Assembly: GCA_020718105.1 (NCBI GenBank)
Contig: DYDA01000003.1
Location: 49,652-113,651, forward strand
Reading direction: 5' to 3'
DNA from: Micavibrio sp.
GTDB lineage: Bacteria > Pseudomonadota > Alphaproteobacteria > UBA9219
DNA: 64,000 nucleotides
In this document: one piece after another, positions 52,768-61,070 of the stretch
How the letters are laid out: each line of letters opens with the position of its first letter
Numbering within the stretch: the first letter of the stretch is position 1
Position numbers and translations under genes: made by a program
The notes under the pieces: generated by a model
Databases searched by the model: none
What the model saw: only the letters and a program-made list of their open reading frames with translations
Told to the model about the DNA's origin: nothing

Positions 52768-53931
52768 TTAAGGAGCCCCGCTTGTCAAAGGACGATAAGA
52801 AAGAGTGATCAAAACCGCGTTATCCTTGGCCTTGTTGTCGGTCGTGTGATAGCTCTCCTCGCGATAACGATAGGACGCGTCAACGTCCACGTCTTCAAAC
52901 GCGTGATAGACAAGCCCCGCTTTGCCGCTCATCTTGTTTTTTAAGGTTGAGGTGTTGAGGCCGGATTGCTGCGCGGTGGCGTAGTCGCCACTGACGACAA
53001 GGGAAAACAGCTTGTTGATCGCGTGATTTTCTTGCGCGGAAAAGGACGTCAGCAAAGACGATGTGCCGTTGCCATAGGGCTGTTGAGCGCGGCTGGATGT
53101 GAGCGTGAGCGAGTCTTGCTCGCCCTTGAATGTCAGCGCGGCAGAGTAAACCGAGCTCCATTCCCATGAAGGGCTGGCGATGCTGGCGCGCTCTTGCTTA
53201 GAGGCCTCAAGACCCGCCATCAAGCGCGTGGTGAGGCGCGGCGTGAGCGTCATGGCAAAGCCGAACGTGGGTCCCAGACTGTCCACGGTCTCATCGATGT
53301 TGTTTTGCGTTTGATAGCGCCGCGCCGTGACGGACAGAAGGCTAGAGGTGTCGGCGCTCAACGCGCGCCGCCATGTTGTGGCCGCCGAATAAAGGTTATA
53401 GTTGGTGTAGGCCGCGCTGTCATAGCGTGAGGCGGAGGCCGAGGCGTTGACCGAGAGTTGGTTGGTGGTGTTTATTTTCCATGATGCCTCTGGCGCTGTG
53501 CCATAGGCCCAATGGCGAACAGAAAGGGCGTTCGTGCCAAAGCCCGTTATCTCGCTGGTGCGCGTTGTGTCGTAATCGCCGCTAAGACCCAGCAGGGCTT
53601 CCCACTGCGCATTCCGTTTGCTGATCTTTGTTTGGTTATGAAAATCAGTGGAATTGAAAGTGGCTTTGTTAAACAGCGTTTGTGTTACCGTATTGCCTAC
53701 ATTGATCCCCGCCGTTGGCGTGTCGCTTAAGGCGCTCAGCCGAACGGAGGTGGTCGATCCGTAAAGTTCGATGGGGTCTTGCCTGAGCATCAGGGCGTTG
53801 GATTCCCATGAGCCGCGTTGTGATAGCGATGGCTCAAGACGCCAGTTTCCCGCCTGTGCGCCTGCGGAAAAGCTAAGCGCCGTCATCAAAAACGCAGCAG
53901 ACGTGAGCCGTAGGGGAAAGGCCAACGCCAT
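52768..53931 (-). CDS. Outer-membrane beta-barrel of exopolysaccharide locus
   Basis: 387 residues. A signal peptide (about 1-27, ending GAQAG) is followed by alternating hydrophobic strands across the length (for example LTTRLMAGLEASKQERA, DVDVDASYRYREESYH) and the C-terminal ITLSYRP typical of barrel insertion signals. Its position between the Wza-like and Wzz-like genes matches the PEP-CTERM-linked outer-membrane protein (EpsL-like). It begins 3 bases after the Wza-like stop. Confidence 0.82.
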   Translation of the reverse strand: MALAFPLRLTSAAFLMTALSFSAGAQAGNWRLEPSLSQRGSWESNALMLRQDPIELYGSTTSVRLSALSDTPTAGINVGNTVTQTLFNKATFNSTDFHNQTKISKRNAQWEALLGLSGDYDTTRTSEITGFGTNALSVRHWAYGTAPEASWKINTTNQLSVNASASASRYDSAAYTNYNLYSAATTWRRALSADTSSLLSVTARRYQTQNNIDETVDSLGPTFGFAMTLTPRLTTRLMAGLEASKQERASIASPSWEWSSVYSAALTFKGEQDSLTLTSSRAQQPYGNGTSSLLTSFSAQENHAINKLFSLVVSGDYATAQQSGLNTSTLKNKMSGKAGLVYHAFEDVDVDASYRYREESYHTTDNKAKDNAVLITLSYRPLTSGAP

Positions 53932-53934
53932 GGA

Positions 53935-54507
53935 TTAAAAAAGCCCTGCGGTCGGAACAACAATCACATCACCGGGAAGAAGCGCGATGTCTTTATCCAA
54001 ATTATCCCCATCGGCAACATCATCGTACGGAAAATCAATGAAGGTTTCTTTGTTCTCTACGGTGCGTAAGATTTTGATTTTGCCTTCGTCGGCAAAGGTT
54101 GTCAGGCCACCCGCTTGGCTAAGCGCCTGCATAACGGTCATCTTGCGACCCATAACGATTTCACCAGGTTTGGCCACTTGTCCCATGACGTTGACAGTAT
54201 GCCCCAGTGGCGCTTTGACGATGACGGAGACAGAAGCATCCGGCATGGCGGCTTTCAGTTTTTCTTTGATCAAGTCCTGCGCCTCGGTGGGGGTCAGGTT
54301 GGCCAGCGTGATCGTACCCGTTAAGGGGAAGGTGATTGTGCCATCGGGCAGAACCACAATTTCGCGATCCATGCCTTCTTCTTTCCAAACAGTGACTTGC
54401 AAAATATCGCCAGCACGAAGGGTAAAGGTGGGATCGGCCGCTTGAGCAGGAAAGGGGGCAGCGGAAAAAACAAAGAAAGCGACCAACAAAGAAAGAGCAA
54501 AACGCAT
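53935..54507 (-). CDS. Polysaccharide export protein, Wza-like
   Basis: 190 residues. A signal peptide (about 1-23, ending AQAAD) precedes the poly_export domain (FTLRAGDILQVTVWKEEGMDREIVVLPDGTITFPLTGTI) and one SLBB domain (VNVMGQVAKPGEIVMGRKMTVMQALSQAGGLT). It lacks a lipobox cysteine, which many Wza relatives have. It heads a five-gene operon running down to the PrsT-like gene. Confidence 0.92.
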   Translation of the reverse strand: MRFALSLLVAFFVFSAAPFPAQAADPTFTLRAGDILQVTVWKEEGMDREIVVLPDGTITFPLTGTITLANLTPTEAQDLIKEKLKAAMPDASVSVIVKAPLGHTVNVMGQVAKPGEIVMGRKMTVMQALSQAGGLTTFADEGKIKILRTVENKETFIDFPYDDVADGDNLDKDIALLPGDVIVVPTAGLF

Positions 54508-54560
54508 TGTGTTCTCCCAAACAAAATCAAGTCAAAACGCCTTCCTTACAAAGGCTATAA

Positions 54561-54589
54561 AGTCTACAAAAGTTAAGATAAAAAGTCAA
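54561..54589 (-). promoter_or_regulatory. Candidate promoter of the exopolysaccharide operon
   Basis: On the minus strand TTGACT (54584-54589) and TAGACT (54561-54566) are spaced by 17 bases, about 45 bases before the export gene ATG, which has GGGAG upstream. It is a moderate match and could be a coincidence in an AT-rich gap. Confidence 0.4.
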
Positions 54590-54656
54590 GTGTTTTTTCA
54601 TTTTTTCAACACGTTAAAACTTTTTCTTCACGCGAAACGCGCAGCTTGTTAACCAA

Positions 54657-55208
54657 TCAATTTATGAAAAGTTCGTTGTCTTTGGGTGGGTTAGAAGGGT
54701 TTAAATGAAGGGGCTTTGGAAAGGGAAAGACAGGGGCTTTTTTTCCGGTCTCCCATGGCGCAAAAAGCTTTGTTTGATGAAAGGAATTTTGGGCGATGGT
54801 GGTGCAAAGGGACTCCCATGGGCAGCCTAGGCAGGCTCTTCTGATCGCCCCTTGGGCAAAGGCTTCCCTCATTTTTTCTGTTAAGGCAGGGGTATAAACA
54901 AGGTGGTTCCCAACTGTCCATTTTTGCGGCGCGCCGATATGATGCGACAGGGCGGCCAGAGCCAGACGATCCATTTCGCTTTCATGGAGGGTTTGGCATC
55001 GTTGAGCCTCCCTCTTGGGACAGGCAAAGAAAGTGCTTTCATTATGGCAAATCGAATCATAACCCGCTACGATACGGGCGGACTGGCCGCGCTCCAGCGC
55101 TTTGACAATGGCATTGAGATTCTCTTTGAATTGTTCTGAATAGCCCGCGCCGATATAGGTCAAAAGACAAAGCAGGTGGTGGCCGCGTAATGTGATCGCT
55201 GATTTCAT
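54657..55208 (-). CDS. DUF1284-like cysteine-rich protein
   Basis: 183 residues. The start ITLRGHHLLCLLTYIGAGYS is characteristic of DUF1284. Cysteines at about 54, 63, 71 and a CLGCPWESLC cluster at about 126-135 suggest an iron-sulfur cluster. The function is unknown. It is divergent from the ExeA-like gene; a start at 55223 is possible too. Its tail (about 155-183) is proline- and lysine-rich and likely disordered. Confidence 0.75.
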   Translation of the reverse strand: MKSAITLRGHHLLCLLTYIGAGYSEQFKENLNAIVKALERGQSARIVAGYDSICHNESTFFACPKREAQRCQTLHESEMDRLALAALSHHIGAPQKWTVGNHLVYTPALTEKMREAFAQGAIRRACLGCPWESLCTTIAQNSFHQTKLFAPWETGKKAPVFPFPKPLHLNPSNPPKDNELFIN

Positions 55209-55232
55209 GGATGAACAGGGCATGGGTTAAAG

Positions 55233-56141
55233 ATGTACGAAAATTTTTATGGCCTGACGGCTAAACCCTTTTCGCTTTTGCCGGATTCGGATTTTCTTTT
55301 TTACAGCAAACGGCATGGCCGCGCCATCACTTTGCTGGACTATGGCATTTTGACGCAAGCGGGCTTTCTGGTCATCACGGGCGATGTGGGCGCGGGCAAG
55401 ACGACGATCCTTCGCCGCTATCTGAAAAACGTGGGCAGCGACGTGACGGTCGGCGTTATCACGAACCCCAGCCAGACGATTGGCCGTTTGCTGGACTGGA
55501 TCACGATGGCGTTTGATTTGGACGTGAACGAGCGTGATGAGGCGAAGCTTTACCATTGTTTTGTCGATTTCCTTTTGGCGCAGTATGCCAAGGGAAAACG
55601 CACGGTGTTGATCATTGACGAGGCGCAGAACCTAAGCGTGGCTCAATTGGAAGAGCTTCGCATGCTCTCAAACGTCAACAACGAAAAAGACCAAATGTTG
55701 CAAGTGGTTTTGCTCGGGCAGCCAGAGCTTTTGGCGACGTTGAAGCGGGATGAGCTGCGTCAGTTTGTGCAGCGTATTGCCGTTCATTGTCATCTGGACG
55801 CTTTAGAGCCTGCGGAAACGGCGGCCTATATCCATCATCGTCTTGGCGTTGTGGGCGGTGTGCCTGCCTTGTTTGACGATATCGCTTGCGCGGCGGTTCA
55901 TTTTTTTACAGGCGGCGTTCCGCGCCTGATCAATCTTTTGTGCGATCAAGCGATGGTTTATTCGTTTTCTGAAGACAAAGAGACCATCAGCGCCGAAACA
56001 GTGGCCGAGGTCGCGCAAGATCGTGGCCGCATGGGGCTCAGCGCCTTTCGCGCCTTGCCCGACACATGGCGTAGGGACAACCTTATCGCGGATATTGAGC
56101 CGTCTTTGACGTCCATCCGCGCAGCCCTGCCCAAGGGTTAG
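55233..56141 (+). CDS. ExeA-like AAA ATPase, exosortase-locus type
   Basis: 302 residues. YGLTAKPFSLLPDSDFLF at the start, Walker A GDVGAGKTT near 50-58, Walker B TVLIIDEAQNL near 128-137 and HCHLDALEPAETAAYIHHRL are the marks of the putative secretion ATPase found in PEP-CTERM exopolysaccharide loci. It lies on the strand opposite to the other locus genes. It probably drives assembly or energises export. Confidence 0.9.
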   Translation: MYENFYGLTAKPFSLLPDSDFLFYSKRHGRAITLLDYGILTQAGFLVITGDVGAGKTTILRRYLKNVGSDVTVGVITNPSQTIGRLLDWITMAFDLDVNERDEAKLYHCFVDFLLAQYAKGKRTVLIIDEAQNLSVAQLEELRMLSNVNNEKDQMLQVVLLGQPELLATLKRDELRQFVQRIAVHCHLDALEPAETAAYIHHRLGVVGGVPALFDDIACAAVHFFTGGVPRLINLLCDQAMVYSFSEDKETISAETVAEVAQDRGRMGLSAFRALPDTWRRDNLIADIEPSLTSIRAALPKG

Positions 56142-56192
56142 AGCGCAGGTTTTTAAGCGGAGGGCCTCCCTTTGTCTCTGTATCTATCTCAG

Positions 56193-56402
56193 GGCTCCGA
56201 ACTCGGGTTAACAGGCGCACGAAAATCACCCTCCCCTTGCGGGAGGGTCGAAGATTTTATAAGCGTAGCGCGTAAAATCTTCGGGGAGGGGTCAAAAATG
56301 TGTGATGATAAAACCCCTCCCCGAAAAATCCGTCTCTTTCGGAGTCGAATTTTTCGACCCTCCCGCAAGGGGAGGGTGATTTGTTAACCCGGATTCCTAG
56401 CC
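56193..56402. repeat. 210-bp composite element (family A, expanded), copy 3
   Basis: The ends GGCTCCGAACTCGG and, inverted, GGCTAGGAATCCGGG match the 81-bp copies, and both outer hairpins (ACCCTCCC with GGGAGGGT) are present twice. Between them lie further inverted pairs: CGAAGATTTTA / TAAAATCTTCG, GGGGAGGGGT / ACCCCTCCCC and CGAAAAAT / ATTTTTCG. It looks like two elements joined around an inner segment. Confidence 0.85.
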
Positions 56403-56569
56403 CTGCCGCCCAGCCCAAGGTTTAGCCCCCTGTTGGTAAAATCTTAACTCTTTTCCCCTGAAATTAAAAAAAGAGTCGCGCTGGCTTTCAAAAGAGAGTA
56501 ACGGAGCGTCCTCGAAAAAATAATCATCAACACGATGCCGTCTCGGTATCATTGGAGGGATCGCATAAA

Positions 56570-57997
56570 GTGAACACGTCGATTGGTCAAAACCGTATTC
56601 CTTTTGGGAATAATGTCGTTATGATTGGTTGTGGCAGCATAGGCGGTGGCGTCTTGCCCCTCATTCTGCGTCATTTAGATATCAAGCCGAGTCAAATCAC
56701 GATTATCACGGCGGATGAACGAGGCGTTGAAGAAGCGGCACTTTATGGGATCGAGCATATTATCTCTCCCCTGACTCGTGAAAATTACCGAACTATTCTT
56801 GAAAAATATCTGCATCGCGGCGACTTTCTGGTCAATCTTTCCGTGGATGTCTCTAGCGTGGCTTTGATTGAGCTGTGTCAGGAAAAGGGCGCCCTTTATA
56901 CCGATACATGCATCGAGCCGTGGGCTGGTTTTTATACTGATCCCACGCTGTCGGTTGCGGATAGGTCTAACTATGCCCTTCGTCAATCTGCGTTGACGTT
57001 GGTTGATCACTATCAAAAGGGCCCGACGGCGGTTTTGACCCATGGGGCGAATCCGGGGCTTGTATCCCATTTTGTGAAGCAGGCCCTTTTGTCGATGGCC
57101 AAGGATGTCGGGCTGTCCGTTACCAAGCCTCAATCGTGCGAGCAATGGGCCGCGTTAGCGCAGCAACTGGGCATTAAGGCTATTCATATTGCCGAGCGCG
57201 ATACGCAGATCGCGAACACCCCTAAGGCGCGAGGTGAGTTTGTCAACACGTGGTCTATCGATGGCTTTTACAGCGAGGGCTGCCAGCCTGCCGAATTGGG
57301 GTGGGGCACGCATGAAAAAGAGATGCCAGCCGATGCCGCGCAATGTCAGGCGGGGTCAACCCAAGCGATTTATCTGGATAGACCAGGGCGCTTGACGCGC
57401 GTTAGAAGCTGGACGCCTTTAGAAGGGGCGTATTACGGCTTTCTGGTGACGCATAACGAAAGCATTTCTCTGTCGGATTACTTTACGGTGTTTGATCAAG
57501 ACGATCGCGTCGTTTACAGACCTACTTGCCATTATGCCTATCATCCATGCGATGATGCCGTTTTGTCTCTTCACGAGCTCAATGGTAAAAACGGACAGTT
57601 GCAAGCGCGTCAGCGGTTGATGATGGATGAAATTGTCTCTGGCATGGATGAGCTTGGCGTTTTGCTGATGGGTAATCCGAAAGGCGTTTACTGGTATGGA
57701 TCGCGCCTGACGATTGATGAATCCCGCGCTTTAGCGCCGTATAACAATGCGACATCGCTGCAAGTGACCAGCACGGTTCTTGCGGGCATGATCTGGGCTT
57801 TGGAAAATCCGAACGCGGGAATTGTGGAACCGGAAGATATGGACTTTGATCGTATTTTGGAAATTGCGATGCCCTATCTTGGCGAGGTTGTCGGCGTGTG
57901 GAGCGATTGGACGCCCTTGAAGGATCGCAGCATCCTGTTCGATGAGGATGTGGATCTAAGTGACCCTTGGCAATTCAAAAACATGCGCGTTGAGTAA
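56570..57997 (+). CDS. hss: Homospermidine synthase
   Basis: 475 residues. It makes homospermidine from two putrescines (or putrescine and spermidine) with NAD+. The Rossmann motif VVMIGCGSIGGGVLPL near the N-terminus, TDTCIEPWAGFYTD, LTHGANPGLVSHFVKQAL and the later TPLEGAYYGFLVTHNESISLSDYF match the bacterial family. Start: GTG 56570 with GGAGG upstream; a TTG at 56552 is less likely. It stands alone between repeats. Confidence 0.92.
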   Translation: MNTSIGQNRIPFGNNVVMIGCGSIGGGVLPLILRHLDIKPSQITIITADERGVEEAALYGIEHIISPLTRENYRTILEKYLHRGDFLVNLSVDVSSVALIELCQEKGALYTDTCIEPWAGFYTDPTLSVADRSNYALRQSALTLVDHYQKGPTAVLTHGANPGLVSHFVKQALLSMAKDVGLSVTKPQSCEQWAALAQQLGIKAIHIAERDTQIANTPKARGEFVNTWSIDGFYSEGCQPAELGWGTHEKEMPADAAQCQAGSTQAIYLDRPGRLTRVRSWTPLEGAYYGFLVTHNESISLSDYFTVFDQDDRVVYRPTCHYAYHPCDDAVLSLHELNGKNGQLQARQRLMMDEIVSGMDELGVLLMGNPKGVYWYGSRLTIDESRALAPYNNATSLQVTSTVLAGMIWALENPNAGIVEPEDMDFDRILEIAMPYLGEVVGVWSDWTPLKDRSILFDEDVDLSDPWQFKNMRVE

Positions 57998-58037
57998 GGC
58001 GGAAGAGGCTTATACCAACGACTCCATGAAAAACAAA

Positions 58038-58371
58038 CCGTCATCGCGAGGAGGCCCCCGCACTTGATGCGGGGGACGACGTGGCGATCCATCTCCTGAA
58101 ATGGCTGACCAAAGTCAATAGACCTCTTGCATAACCTTTAAGACTCCAACAAACCTCTCGTCATTCCGGAAGTTTTGCGGCGCGTGAGCGCCAAAAAACT
58201 ATCCGGAATCCGATTTGGTTTGCGATGAAGAAGAAAACAAATCGGATTCCGCATCTTCGCGATGCTCACGCATCGCTTCGTGCGGAATGACGGCGGGTTA
58301 TGCAAGAGGTCTAATGGTGGAGAATGCAGGCGATGGATGGCCACGGCCTCTGCGAGGCCTCGCAATGACGG
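58038..58371. repeat. GTCATTGCGAG-type palindromic element (family C) interrupted by another element
   Basis: The left part begins CCGTCATCGCGAGGAGG and the right part ends CCTCGCAATGACGG. GTGGCGATCCATCTCC on the left pairs with CGATGGATGGCCAC on the right. Taking out 58116-58315 leaves about 134 bases, close to the 146-bp copy inside trmB. The pair of halves therefore looks like an older element split by a younger one. Confidence 0.82.
58116..58315. repeat. 200-bp palindromic element (family D), copy 2, inside a family C element
   Basis: The ends CAATAGACCTCTTGCATAAC and, inverted, ATTAGACCTCTTGCATAAC flank CTCGTCATTCCG / CGGAATGACGG and the inner ATCCGATTTG / CAAATCGGAT pair. It shares the first 45 or so bases with the copy at 38944-39239. 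Confidence 0.88.
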
Positions 58372-58400
58372 AAGGGGGGTGTTTCCTCCGTTCGTTGGCA

Positions 58401-58967
58401 TTACGCGTCTTTGGGCGCGTTCGTTTTGTCCTTAAGGCTTGTCAGAACCGTAAAGGGCTTGTGGACAACTGCGGTCTCTTCCTTGCTCTTCACTTCGATG
58501 GAGCCTAGCGCCGCGCCTTTTTTGCGGGGGTAGGGGTTAAGCGCCATCGCCAAATGCTGGGCCGCTAATTCGCCTAAATCAATCATGCCGCCGACAATAG
58601 GTTCTGGCGGATCGGCCTCACCCAGATCGGTAAGACCGCCTTCGTGATCCTCCTTAATCAGATGCGGCGGGGCAAAAAGAACGTCAAGCCGCACCTTCAC
58701 TTTTTCTGGCACGGACTCTAAGGTGACCACGCAGGCTTGCGTCACCTCGGCCACCAGGGTTCCTGTCACGGCGAACATTTTGCCTTCGCGATCGACGTTC
58801 AGCAACGCCTCAAAGCGCGCTAAATCAAGAAGGGAAAATCTTTTGGCCAGCGCCGCTCGTTCGGCAGGCGTGGCCACAATTTTTTCCTCAATCCCGCCTG
58901 CTGAAATTCGGTCAATTTTAAGCGGGCGAGAGAGTTCGGGGTCAGAAACGGGGGGCAATGTCTTCAT
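58401..58967 (-). CDS. YceD/DUF177-family protein
   Basis: 188 residues. LSRPLKIDRISAGGIEEKIVATPAERAALAKRFSL, VTQACVVTLESVPEKVKVRLDVLF and DLGELAAQHLAMALNPYPRKKGAAL follow the YceD pattern. The family is linked to 23S rRNA or ribosome maturation and usually precedes rpmF and plsX in other bacteria; here it is divergent from bamE, the usual alphaproteobacterial order. Confidence 0.9.
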   Translation of the reverse strand: MKTLPPVSDPELSRPLKIDRISAGGIEEKIVATPAERAALAKRFSLLDLARFEALLNVDREGKMFAVTGTLVAEVTQACVVTLESVPEKVKVRLDVLFAPPHLIKEDHEGGLTDLGEADPPEPIVGGMIDLGELAAQHLAMALNPYPRKKGAALGSIEVKSKEETAVVHKPFTVLTSLKDKTNAPKDA

Positions 58968-59046
58968 TTATTGAGCCTTATGGGTTATAGAGAAAAATCA
59001 AGATTCGGCTTCTTTTCCCTTCACCTCTTACACAATTGAAGGCATT

Positions 59047-59514
59047 ATGGCCACTATGATTCGTCGTCTTTTCTCTACCTTATCCTTAAGTTTGTTTTTG
59101 GCTGGTTTGTGCGCTTGCGCGCCGACCATGGCCAATCGCGGCCATATCGTTGATCAAGAACGATTGAGCGAAATCAAAACGGGCGAAAGCACGCGTGAGG
59201 ACGTTGTTCGTATTCTTGGCAGTCCCACGCAAGTCAGCACGTTTGATGAGAAAATATGGTACTATTTTGGGCGCAGCACAAAGCAGTATTCTTTCCGTGA
59301 TCCTGAAGTTATCGAACAAAAGGCTTTTGAAATTCGTTTTAATGATGAAGGCATCGTTGTGGCTAACACGCTGTTTGATTCTGCCGCTGCCCGTACGATT
59401 GAATCTGTTGAACGACGCACGCCGACCTATGGCCATGAAACGACGGCTCTTGAACAGCTGATTGGCAATCTTGGCCGTCCTGGCGGCTTGGCTGGTAAAG
59501 AGTCTAAAAAATGA
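59047..59514 (+). CDS. bamE: Outer membrane assembly lipoprotein BamE (SmpA/OmlA)
   Basis: 155 residues. A signal peptide with lipobox LCAC (cysteine near 20) precedes the SmpA/OmlA domain: LSEIKTGESTREDVVRILGSPTQVSTFDEKIWYYFG. BamE is a part of the BAM complex. Starts at 59047 or 59056 are both possible. A C-terminal extension (about 115-155, GHETTALEQLIGNLGRPGG) is common in alphaproteobacteria. Confidence 0.9.
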   Translation: MATMIRRLFSTLSLSLFLAGLCACAPTMANRGHIVDQERLSEIKTGESTREDVVRILGSPTQVSTFDEKIWYYFGRSTKQYSFRDPEVIEQKAFEIRFNDEGIVVANTLFDSAAARTIESVERRTPTYGHETTALEQLIGNLGRPGGLAGKESKK

Positions 59515-59573
59515 TAAAATATCTTCTCTAACCTCTCTCTTCTCCTTCCTTTTCGGTTAGGTTCCTGTTTCCC

Positions 59574-61061
59574 ATGACCGCAAAACCCGCCCCGTTAAGT
59601 CCTTCGTCCAAGCCGCCTGCTGTTGGCCCCTCTTTTAATCTTTTGGGCGGGATCACAGTGGTGGGGCTTGGCGTCACGATCACGCAATTTTTTATGTTGC
59701 GTGATAAGGCCGATTATTTGACGCGCGCGCAAACACCCTATGCTGAGCTTTTTTCTCTTTTTCCCTATTTGCTCCTTTTTCTTGGAACGGCGCTGACGCT
59801 CGGCCTTGTCCTTTACCTCTACATAACGGGATCGCGCGGGGCTAAGATTTCCTCGCTCGCGTTGTCTTTGCATAAAGCGAATGCCGAGCTTAATCGCAAG
59901 ATTACCGAAGAAAAAAGAATGGCGCACGCGCTGCGCGAAAGTGAACAGAAGTATCGCGCTATTTTTGAAAATGCAGGCATTGGGATATGCCAGATTGCGT
60001 CCAGCGGCGAATGGATGAACGCCAACAGAACAATCGCGCAGATTCTGGGTTTTAAAAGCGCGCAAGAGCTTCTTTTGGCGCAACCCGATTTGCACGGGAG
60101 CCTTTTTGTCGATCCGCATGTGCGCCATGATTGGTTTTCGCGCCTTGAAGAATCAACGCAACAAGGCCATGAGGTTGAACTTAAAACCAACATAGGCAGC
60201 AAAGTTTGGGTCAATATGACGGGGCATGCCGTGCGCGATACGATGGGCGATATCATGCATTTCGAATGCACGATGTTCGATATCACCGAACGCCGCAAGG
60301 CTGAAATGGAGCTTCTCCGCACCAAGGAAGAGGCCGACTTTGCCAATCGAAGCAAGACCGAGTTTCTGGCCAACATGAGCCATGAGCTTCGCACGCCGCT
60401 GAATGCCATTATTGGTTTTTCGGAAATCATTCGCGATCAGCTTTTCGGCCCCGTAGGACAAGATCAATATGTCGAATACGCGGGCGATATTCACGACAGC
60501 GGCCAGCTTCTTCTCTCCTTGATCAATGATATTTTGGACATGTCTAAAATTGAGGCGGGCAAGCGCGAGCTGGCCGAAACGGTGATGAGCGTTGAGGATG
60601 TCGTGCGCTCCGTCTCGCGTCTTGTTGCTGCGCGTGCCAAAGCGGGCAAGGTCAAGTTGACCGTTTCAATTCCTTCTGTTTTTCCGTTTTTCCGTGCCGA
60701 GGAACGCGCTATCAAACAGATTTTGACCAACCTGATGACCAACGCCATCAAATTCACGCCCGAAGGCGGAACGGTGGCTCTGACGGCTCAATTAAGCGCT
60801 GATGAAGAATTGGTTATCAGTGTGAAGGATACGGGCATCGGCATGTCGGCTGAGGAAATTCCCATTGCCATGTCTCCCTTTGGGCAGATTGAAAGCGCGC
60901 TTAGCCGTAAAAACCAAGGAACGGGTCTGGGGCTGCCGCTCACCCGCGCTTTGGTTGAGCTACACGGCGGGGTTCTCACGCTTGAAAGCGAGGTTGGTAA
61001 GGGCACAACCGTTTCCCTTACTTTCCCCAAAGCGCGTTTGATCAATAAGGCAGGGTATTAG
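59574..61061 (+). CDS. PAS-domain sensor histidine kinase
   Basis: 495 residues. Two membrane helices (about 24-42 and 60-86) are followed by a PAS domain (about 125-245, KYRAIFENAGIGICQI to MFDITERRKA), a HisKA domain with FLANMSHELRTPLNAIIGFSEII (phospho-acceptor His270) and an ATPase domain with N, G1 (VKDTGIGMSAEEI) and G2 (NQGTGLGLPLTRALVELHGG) boxes. The short periplasmic loop suggests a membrane- or cytoplasm-derived signal. No response regulator is next to it. Confidence 0.93.
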   Translation: MTAKPAPLSPSSKPPAVGPSFNLLGGITVVGLGVTITQFFMLRDKADYLTRAQTPYAELFSLFPYLLLFLGTALTLGLVLYLYITGSRGAKISSLALSLHKANAELNRKITEEKRMAHALRESEQKYRAIFENAGIGICQIASSGEWMNANRTIAQILGFKSAQELLLAQPDLHGSLFVDPHVRHDWFSRLEESTQQGHEVELKTNIGSKVWVNMTGHAVRDTMGDIMHFECTMFDITERRKAEMELLRTKEEADFANRSKTEFLANMSHELRTPLNAIIGFSEIIRDQLFGPVGQDQYVEYAGDIHDSGQLLLSLINDILDMSKIEAGKRELAETVMSVEDVVRSVSRLVAARAKAGKVKLTVSIPSVFPFFRAEERAIKQILTNLMTNAIKFTPEGGTVALTAQLSADEELVISVKDTGIGMSAEEIPIAMSPFGQIESALSRKNQGTGLGLPLTRALVELHGGVLTLESEVGKGTTVSLTFPKARLINKAGY

Positions 61062-61070
61062 CCGTTGGCT

